Part shown: positions 56,351 through 64,000 of the stretch, in pieces
How positions within the stretch are numbered: the first letter of the stretch is position 1
Layout of the letters: each line of letters opens with the position of its first letter
Assembly: GCF_021462225.1 (NCBI RefSeq)
Contig: NC_061800.1
Coordinates: forward strand, 4,784,501-4,848,500
From: Girardinichthys multiradiatus
Lineage: Eukaryota > Chordata > Actinopteri > Cyprinodontiformes > Goodeidae
Length of the DNA stretch: 64,000 bases
Direction: 5' to 3'
Made by a program: the position numbers and the translations under genes
The notes under the pieces: generated by a model
Told to the model about the DNA's origin: nothing
What the model saw: only the letters and a program-made list of their open reading frames with translations
Databases searched by the model: none

Positions 56351-57302
56351 TGGACCACCTCAAAAGATGCATTCATGGGATTTTAATATCCAAGTGCTTC
56401 TCTTTGAGGTTGTCTTTTTTGTGACATTATCATCAACAAGAAAAAACAGCAAACATTCATTAGAAGGTCAAAAGATTACCTTAACGCAGGCACTGATGTC
56501 ATTTCTCTGTACAGTAAGTGTTAATTGTTGGGGTAGTTTTGTTGAATTTTACTCAATATGGGATTTCTTGACAGACTTTTAAAACAAGTTTAAAAACACA
56601 TTGAAATACAATTTCTGATACCCTGGCTTGAGCACAGTCTTGACTTCACTTGGAAAGTGCTACTTGTGGAGCTGCAGAAATAAGACAAAATCTACTAAGA
56701 TCATAAAAAGTCATTGCATTGCAGTCCCTCTTAGAAGAGCACAAATGAGACACCAGAAGTTGAAACCAAGGTTACCTTAACACTGGCACTGACTTGATTT
56801 CTCAATACAGTAAGTGCTATTTGTTAAAGTAGTCTTGTTATCTTAACTAATAATTGTTATTCTCTGCAGCATGATGTTTTGGTATTTGTTCTATGTTAGA
56901 AGAGCCCCTTTCCTGTAGAGTATAATACATGCAGGTTACCTCAAATGGAATCACTGATGTTTGGTGATGTCATAAGAGCTTCTCTTTGGGGTTGTCTTGG
57001 TTGTACGTTTATCATCAACAGGAAACAATTTAAAAACATCCATCAGAAAGCAATAAGATGACCTTAACACAGGCACTGACTTGGTTTCTGGTATACAGTA
57101 AGTGCTATTTGTTGGGGTAGTCTTGTTGTTGTTTACTTAAAAAATGATGTTTTGATTTCTTCAGCACATTAAACTGTCAATTCTATTACCCTAACTTGAG
57201 CACAGTTTTGGACTGACTCAGAAAGTGCTTCATTTTAGTGTAATTAAAATTTGACAATATCTTCTGTGACTATTAAAGAGGTGATTTTGTCACGGTCACT
57301 CT
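56351..57302 (+). ncRNA. mir430: miR-430 higher-order unit U6
   Basis: Starts: 56,390 (c2), 56,515 (b2), 56,654 (d2), 56,811 (b3), 56,973 (c1 with the changed seed TAAGAGC), 57,099 (b1) and 57,222 (d1). Confidence 0.95.
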
Positions 57303-58254
57303 TGGACCACCTCAAAAGATGCATTCATGGGATTTTAATATCCAAGTGCTTCTCTTTGAGGTTGTCTTTTTTGTGACATTATCATCAACAAGAAAAAACA
57401 GCAAACATTCATTAGAAGGTCAAAAGATTACCTTAACGCAGGCACTGATGTCATTTCTCTGTACAGTAAGTGTTAATTGTTGGGGTAGTTTTGTTGAATT
57501 TTACTTAATATGGGATTTCTTGACAGACTTTTAAAACAAGTTTAAAAACACACTGAAATACAATTTCTGATACCCTGGCTGGAGCACAGTCTTGACTTCA
57601 CTTGGAAAGTGCTACTTGTGGAGCTGCAGAAATAAGACAAAATCTACTAAGATCATAAAAAGTCATTGCATTGCAGTCCCTCTTAGAAGAGCACAAATGA
57701 GGCACCAGAAGTTGAAACCAAGGTTACCTTAACACTGGCACTGACTTGATTTCTCAATACAGTAAGTGCTATTTGTTAAAGTAGTCTTGTTATCTTAACT
57801 AATAATTGTTATTCTCTGCAGCATGATGTTTTGGTATTTGTTCTATGTTAGAAGAGCCCCTTTCCTGTAGAGTATAATACATGCAGGTTACCTCAAATGG
57901 AATCACTGATGTTTGGTGATGTCATAAGTGCTTCTCTTTGGGGTTGTCTTGGTTGTACGTTTATCATCAACAGGAAACAATTTAAAAACATCCATCAGAA
58001 AGCAATAAGATGACCTTAACACAGGCACTGACTTGGTTTCTGGTATACAGTAAGTGCTATTTGTTGGGGTAGTCTTGTTGTTGTTTACTTAAAAAATGAT
58101 GTTTTGATTTCTTCAGCACATTAAACTGTCAATTCTATTACCCTAACTTGAGCACTGTCTTGGACTGACTCAGAAAGTGCTTCATTTTAGTGTAATTAAA
58201 ATTTGACAATATCTTCTGTGACTATTAAAGAGGTGATTTTGTCACGGTCACTCT
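57303..58254 (+). ncRNA. mir430: miR-430 higher-order unit U7
   Basis: Starts: 57,342 (c2), 57,467 (b2), 57,606 (d2), 57,763 (b3), 57,925 (c1), 58,051 (b1) and 58,174 (d1). Confidence 0.95.
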
Positions 58255-59206
58255 TGGACCACCTCAAAAGATGCATTCATGGGATTTTAATATCCAAGTG
58301 CTTCTCTTAGAGGTTGTCTTTTTTGTGACATTATCATCAACAAGAAAAAACAGCAAACATCCATTAGAAGGTAAAAAGATTACCTTAAAAGAGGCACTGA
58401 TGTCATTTCTCTGTACAGTAAGTGTTAATTGTTGGGGTCGTTTTGTTGAATTTTACTTAATATGGGATTTCTTGACAGACTTTTAAAACAAGTTTAAAAA
58501 CACATTGAAATACAATTTCTGATACCCTGGCTGGAGCACAGTCTTGACTTCACTTGGAAAGTGCTACTTGTGGAGCTGCAGAAATAAGACAAAATCTACT
58601 AAGATCATAAAAAGTCATTGCATTGCAGTCCCTCTTAGAAGAGCACAAATGAGGCACCAGAAGTTGAAACCAAGGTTACCTTAACACTGGCACTGACTTG
58701 ATTTCTCAATACAGTAAGTGCTATTTGTTAAAGTAGTCTTGTTATCTTAACTAATAATTGTTATTCTCTGCAGCATGATGTTTTGGTATTTGTTCTATGT
58801 TAGAAGAGCCCCTTTCCTGTAGAGTATAATACATGCAGGTTACCTCAAATGGAATCACTGATGTTTGGTGATGTCATAAGTGCTTCTCTTTGGGGTTGTC
58901 TTGGTTGTACGTTTATCATCAACAGGAAACAATTTAAAAACATCCATCAGAAAGCAATAAGATGACCTTAACACAGGCACTGACTTGGTTTCTGGTATAC
59001 AGTAAGTGCTATTTGTTGGGGTAGTCTTGTTGTTGTTTACTTAAAAAATGATGTTTTGATTTCTTCAGCACATTAAACTGTCAATTCTATTACCCTAACT
59101 TGAGCACTGTCTTGGACTGACTCAGAAAGTGCTTCATTTTAGTGTAATTAAAATTTGACAATATCTTCTGTGACTATTAAAGAGGTGATTTTGTCACGGT
59201 CACTCT
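58255..59206 (+). ncRNA. mir430: miR-430 higher-order unit U8
   Basis: Starts: 58,294 (c2 with TTAGAGG), 58,419 (b2 with GGGGTCG), 58,558 (d2), 58,715 (b3), 58,877 (c1), 59,003 (b1) and 59,126 (d1). The c2/b2 variants match those at 49,015, so exchange between distant units is likely. Confidence 0.95.
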
Positions 59207-60158
59207 TGGACCACCTCAAAAGATGCATTCATGGGATTTTAATATCCAAGTGCTTCTCTTTGAGGTTGTCTTTTTTGTGACATTATCATCAACAAGAAAA
59301 AACAGCAAACATTCATTAGAAGGTCAAAAGATTACCTTAACGCAGGCACTGATGTCATTTCTCTGTACAGTAAGTGTTAATTGTTGGGGTAGTTTTGTTG
59401 AATTTTACTTAATATGGGATTTCTTGACAGACTTTTAAAACAAGTTTAAAAACACATTGAAATACAATTTCTGATACCCTGGCTGGAGCACAGTCTTGAC
59501 TTCACTTGGAAAGTGATACTTGTGGAGCTGCAGAAATAAGACAAAATCTACTAAGATCATAAAAAGTCATTGCATTGCAGTCCCTCTTAGAAGAGCACAA
59601 ATGAGGCACCAGAAGTTGAAACCAAGGTTACCTTAACACTGGCACTGACTTGATTTCTCAATACAGTAAGTGCTATTTGTTAAAGTAGTCTTGTTATCTT
59701 AACTAATAATTGTTATTCTCTGCAGCATGATGTTTTGGTATTTGTTCTATGTTAGAAGAGCCCCTTTCCTGTAGAGTATAATACATGCAGGTTACCTCAA
59801 ATGGAATCACTGATGTTTGGTGATGTCATAAGTGCTTCTCTTTGGGGTTGTCTTGGTTGTACGTTTATCATCAACAGGAAACAATTTAAAAACATCCATC
59901 AGAAAGCAATAAGATGACCTTAACACAGGCACTGACTTGGTTTCTGGTATACAGTAAGTGCTATTTGTTGGGGTAGTCTTGTTGTTGTTTACTTAAAAAA
60001 TGATGTTTTGATTTCTTCAGCACATTAAACTGTCAATTCTATTACCCTAACTTGAGCACTGTCTTGGACTGACTCAGAAAGTGCTTCATTTTAGTGTAAT
60101 TAAAATTTGACAATATCTTCTGTGACTATTAAAGAGGTGATTTTGTCACGGTCACTCT
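59207..60158 (+). ncRNA. mir430: miR-430 higher-order unit U9
   Basis: Starts: 59,246 (c2), 59,371 (b2), 59,510 (d2, seed changed to AAGUGAU), 59,667 (b3), 59,829 (c1), 59,955 (b1) and 60,078 (d1). Confidence 0.95.
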
Positions 60159-61110
60159 TGGACCACCTCAAAAGATGCATTCATGGGATTTTAATATCCA
60201 AGTGCTTCTCTTTGAGGTTGTCTTTTTTGTGACATTATCATCAACAAGAAAAAACAGCAAACATTCATTAGAAGGTCAAAAGATTACCTTAACGCAGGCA
60301 CTGATGTCATTTCTCTGTACAGTAAGTGTTAATTGTTGGGGTAGTTTTGTTGAATTTTACTTAATATGGGATTTCTTGACAGACTTTTAAAACAAGTTTA
60401 AAAACACACTGAAATACAATTTCTGATACCCTGGCTGGAGCACAGTCTTGACTTCACTTGGAAAGTGCTACTTGTGGAGCTGCAGAAATAAGACAAAATC
60501 TACTAAGATCATAAAAAGTCATTGCATTGCAGTCCCTCTTAGAAGAGCACAAATGAGGCACCAGAAGTTGAAACCAAGGTTACCTTAACACTGGCACTGA
60601 CTTGATTTCTCAATACAGTAAGTGCTATTTGTTAAAGTAGTCTTGTTATCTTAACTAATAATTGTTATTCTCTGCAGCATGATGTTTTGGTATTTGTTCT
60701 ATGTTAGAAGAGCCCCTTTCCTGTAGAGTATAATACATGCAGGTTACCTCAAATGGAATCACTGATGTTTGGTGATGTCATAAGTGCTTCTCTTTGGGGT
60801 TGTCTTGGTTGTACGTTTATCATCAACAGGAAACAATTTAAAAACATCCATCAGAAAGCAATAAGATGACCTTAACACAGGCACTGACTTGGTTTCTGGT
60901 ATACAGTAAGTGCTATTTGTTGGGGTAGTCTTGTTGTTGTTTACTTAAAAAATGATGTTTTGATTTCTTCAGCACATTAAACTGTCAATTCTATTACCCT
61001 AACTTGAGCACTGTCTTGGACTGACTCAGAAAGTGCTCCATTTTAGTGTAATTAAAATTTGACAATATCTTCTGTGACTATTAAAGAGGTGATTTTGTCA
61101 CGGTCACTCT
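60159..61110 (+). ncRNA. mir430: miR-430 higher-order unit U10
   Basis: Starts: 60,198 (c2), 60,323 (b2), 60,462 (d2), 60,619 (b3), 60,781 (c1), 60,907 (b1) and 61,030 (d1). The c1 and b1 copies keep the intact seed. Confidence 0.95.
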
Positions 61111-61592
61111 TGGACCACCTCAAAAGATGCATTCATGGGATTTTAATATCCAAATGCTTCTCTTAGAGGTTGTCTTTTTTGTGACTTTATCATCAACAAG
61201 AAAAAACAGCAAACATCCATTAGATGGTAAAAAGATTACCTTAACGCACGCACTGATGTCATTTCTCTGTACAGTAAGTGTTAATTGTTGGGGTAGATTT
61301 GTTGAATTTTACTCAATATGGGATTTCTTGACAGACTTTTAAAACAAGTTTAAAAACACACTGAAATACAATTTCTGATACCCTGGCTGGAGCACAGTCT
61401 TGACTTCACTTGGAAAGTGCTACTTGTGGAGCTGCAGAAATAAGACAAAATCTACTAAGATCATAAAAAGTCATTGCATTGCAGTCCCTCTTAGAAGAGC
61501 ACAAATGAGGCACCAGAAGTTGAAACCAAGGTTACCTTAACACTGGCACTGACTTGATTCTCAATACAGTAAGTGCTACTTGTTGGGCTAGT
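61111..61592 (+). ncRNA. mir430: miR-430 partial unit before P4
   Basis: Starts: 61,150 (c2, seed changed to AAAUGCU), 61,275 (b2), 61,414 (d2) and 61,570 (a b3/b1 hybrid, TAAGTGCTACTTGTTGGGCT). Confidence 0.9.
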
Positions 61593-62530
61593 CTTGTTGT
61601 ATTTTACTCAAAAATGACTTCTTGATACACGTGTTTCCAAACTTGATAAACACATTCAAATGTCAGTTCTGTTACCCTAACTTGGAGCACAGTCTTTGAT
61701 AGACTGACTCAGAAAGCGCTACATTTTGGGGCTGTACAAATTTGACAACATCTTCTGTGGCTACTAAAGCAATGATTTTATTGAGTCCCTCTAAGACCAC
61801 CTCAAAGGAGACACTCGTGGTTTTTGCATGACCAAGTGCTTCTCTTTAGGGTTGTCATGGCAGTAAAATTATCAGCAAGAAGATATATCTAAAACCATCG
61901 ACTTGCAGGCACCAAGTAAATGTTTTAATACAAGTGTTGCGCTATTTGTTTTCCTCCATTAGAGGTCACTAAATGCCATATGTTTGGTTATTTATCTGTG
62001 ACAACACACAGTGTGTGTGCATTCAAATAATTCTTTTCACAGATATCTCTCTTTTAAATAAAGGGATAATTCTGATCTTAGTCCCTGAACTATGATTTTC
62101 TTACTTTTGACAATGAAAATGCACAATTGACCTCACACAATTTAATCAAGGCTAGGTTTAAAAAGAACATTTATAACCGTCTTTGTGTTTCATTATAAGA
62201 TGCTGAATAGTAATGGAGGACTGGTTGTGAAATCGACACCCGACCAAGTAAACACATTTAAAGCTGATTGACCACTCAGCAATGCTTAACGACCTCTATT
62301 CACCACGTAAGTTGTTCCTGTTTTATCATGGAACAGTCGTTGGATGATCGTTCTCTGCTCCATTGAAACTTTATTGAAATGAAGGTGAAGTGTATTTGAA
62401 ATTGGCCCTTTCAGGATATAAGATGCACAAGCTGCTTTGGGGAAACAACCTTTTCCCAGGGGGACAGAACAGAGAAAGAGGATTCTTCTGGACTACGGAG
62501 AGACTGCGGTAGGAATGATTAAAGAATGAG
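61593..62530 (+). promoter_or_regulatory. P4: TATA-bearing module
   Basis: d4 site at 61,713, c3 hairpin at 61,832, TATAAG at 62,417-62,422, next c1-type hairpin at 62,666. Like P2, it reads ATAAGATGCAC behind the TATA, where P1 and P3 read ATAAGAGGCAC, so there are two promoter subtypes. Confidence 0.7.
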
Positions 62531-63249
62531 TTATCTTAACTAATAATTGTTATTCTCTGCAGCATGATGTTTTGGTATTTGTTCTATGTTAGAAGAGCCC
62601 CTTTCCTGAAGAGTATAATACATGCAGGTTACCTCAAATGGAATCACTGATGTTTGGTGATGTCATAAGAGCTTCTCTTTGGGGTTGTCTTGGTTGTAAG
62701 TTTATCATCAACAGGAAACAATTTCAAATATCCATCAGAAAGCAATAAGATGACATTAACACTGGCACTGACTTGGTTTCTTTATACAATAAGTGCTAAT
62801 TGTTGGGGTAGTCTCATTGTATTTAGCTCAGTAGGGAATCTTATGACAGACTTTATTGAATAGTTGAAGAACTCATTCAAATGTAATTTCTGTCACTCTA
62901 ACTTAAGCGTAGTCTTGACTAGACTTTAAAAGTGCTACTTGTGGAGCCGTTGAAATAGGGAAAAATCTGCTGTGATTATGTAAGCAGTAATTTTAATGGG
63001 ATCCCTCTTAGAAGCACACAAACAAGGCACCAGAAGTTGTTGGGGTAGTCTCATTGTATTCAACTCAGTAGGGAAAGGGTTTGTTTGAAAAATCATGCTT
63101 TGATTTCTTCAGCACATTAAACTGTCAATTCTATTACCCTAACTTGAGCACAGTCTTGGACTGACTCAGAAAGTGCTCAAGTTAGGGTAATTAAAATTTG
63201 ACAATATCTTCTGTGACTATTAAAGAGGTGATTTTGTCACGGTCACTCT
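62531..63249 (+). ncRNA. mir430: miR-430 hairpins after P4
   Basis: Starts: 62,666 (c1 with TAAGAGC), 62,790 (b4), 62,939 (d3) and 63,170 (d1, TGCTCAAGTTAGGG). A seedless b remnant lies at 63,029-63,062. Confidence 0.9.
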
Positions 63250-64000
63250 TGGACCACCTCAAAAGATGCATTCATGGGATTTTAATATCCAAGTGCTTCT
63301 CTTAGAGGTTGTCTTTTTTGTGACTTTATCATCAACAAGAAAAAACAGCAAACATCCATTAGAAGGTAAAAAGATTACCTTAAAAGAGGCACTGATGTCA
63401 TTTCTCTTTACAGTAAGTGTTAATTGTTGGGGTAGTTTTGTTGAATTTTACTCAATATGGGATTTCTTGACAGACTTTTAAAACAAGTTTAAAAACACAC
63501 TGAAATACAATTTCTGATACCCTGGCTTGAGCACAGTCTTGACTTCACTTGGAAAGTGCTACTTGTGGAGCTGCAGAAATAAGACAAAATCTACTAAGAT
63601 CATAAAAAGTCATTGCATTGCAGTCCCTCTTAGAAGAGCACAAATGAGGCACCAGAAGTTGAAACCAAGGTTACCTTAACACTGGCACTGACTTGATTTC
63701 TCAATACAGTAAGTGCTATTTGTTAAAGTAGTCTTGTTATCTTAACTAATAATTGTTATTCTCTGCAGCATGATGTTTTGGTATTTGTTCTATGTTAGAA
63801 GAGCCCCTTTCCTGTAGAGTATAATACATGCAGGTTACCTCAAATGGAATCACTGATGTTTGGTGATGTCATAAGTGCTTCTCTTTGGGGTTGTCTTGGT
63901 TGTACGTTTATCATCAACAGGAAACAATTTAAAAACATCCATCAGAAAGCAATAAGATGACCTTAACACAGGCACTGACTTGGTTTCTGGTATACAGTAA
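63250..64000 (+). ncRNA. mir430: miR-430 unit cut by the window end
   Basis: Starts: 63,289 (c2 with TTAGAGG), 63,414 (b2), 63,553 (d2), 63,710 (b3), 63,872 (c1) and 63,998 (b1, truncated at the window edge). Confidence 0.93.

Larger units (their letters stand above)
48429..64000 (+). repeat. mir430: miR-430 array, block 2 (continues past the window)
   Basis: About 15.6 kb of the same modules, with roughly 97 mature-like sites and three P modules. From 52,572 to 61,110 it consists almost only of 952-bp units. It is interrupted by an assembly gap at 54,074-54,313. The last site, at 63,998, is cut by the window end. Confidence 0.95.

Noticed and set aside
31590..64000. CRISPR array or centromeric satellite as explanation of the tandem repeat
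   Set aside because: Unit length, internal hairpins with miR-430 seeds and the eukaryotic context rule out CRISPR. A plain satellite would not keep seven paired hairpins and TATA modules.

Overview
The window is vertebrate, very probably a percomorph-type teleost fish. The main evidence is a large tandem array of miR-430-family microRNA precursors, a family known from fish where it is transcribed in a burst at zygotic genome activation. It is surrounded by typical fish repeats: Tc1-like DNA transposons, Ty3/Gypsy and BEL/Pao retrotransposons, a Polinton fragment, LINE/SINE tails of the CGCTATATAAATAAA kind, and endogenous retroviruses (ERVs) with gamma-type envelope proteins. I recognise no ordinary host protein-coding gene. 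The open frames that matter belong to mobile elements, and the short open frames repeated through the array are by-products of the microRNA hairpins.

Layout. 1-7.7 kb: a Polinton polymerase fragment, then a minus-strand ERV (ERV-1) with 3' LTR, env, pol, pro and part of gag. 7.7-11.1 kb: a Tc1 tip, a decayed Gypsy element (minus), a BEL/Pao tail (minus) and an LTR end with a tRNA-Tyr-type primer binding site (plus). 12.5-14.2 kb: a Tc1 copy with a frameshifted transposase. 15.4-16.5 kb: a small outlying group of miR-430 hairpins. 16.7-24.9 kb: two further env remnants, BEL/Pao and Gypsy fragments, an LTR and an inverted pair of SINE-like tails. 28.5-30.1 kb: a Tc1 copy with an intact 334-residue transposase. 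31.6-38.0 kb and 48.4 kb to the window end: the main miR-430 array, all on the plus strand. 38.0-48.4 kb: a tandem ERV (ERV-2) inside the array, with two copies of an uninterrupted env gene.

The array is modular. Its main higher-order unit is 952 bp and carries seven hairpin-type precursors (called here c2, b2, d2, b3, c1, b1, d1). Most have the miR-430 seed AAGUGCU at positions 2-8 of the 3' arm. Four copies of a different module of about 938 bp (P1-P4) carry a TATA-box element (GGATATAAG) about 245 bp upstream of the next hairpin. I interpret these as promoters dispersed inside the cluster, so that each transcript reads through the following hairpins. By hand I count roughly 140 mature-like sites in the window. 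The array runs off the right end and is broken by one 240-base run of N.

ERV-2 lies in the same orientation as the microRNA transcripts. Its intact env genes could therefore be carried in, or driven near, miR-430 transcription. This is inference; nothing here shows expression. ERV-1 contains an unexpected segment between protease and reverse transcriptase with two H-x-T/S motifs, like those of 2H phosphoesterases. That is the most novel protein-level lead in the window.
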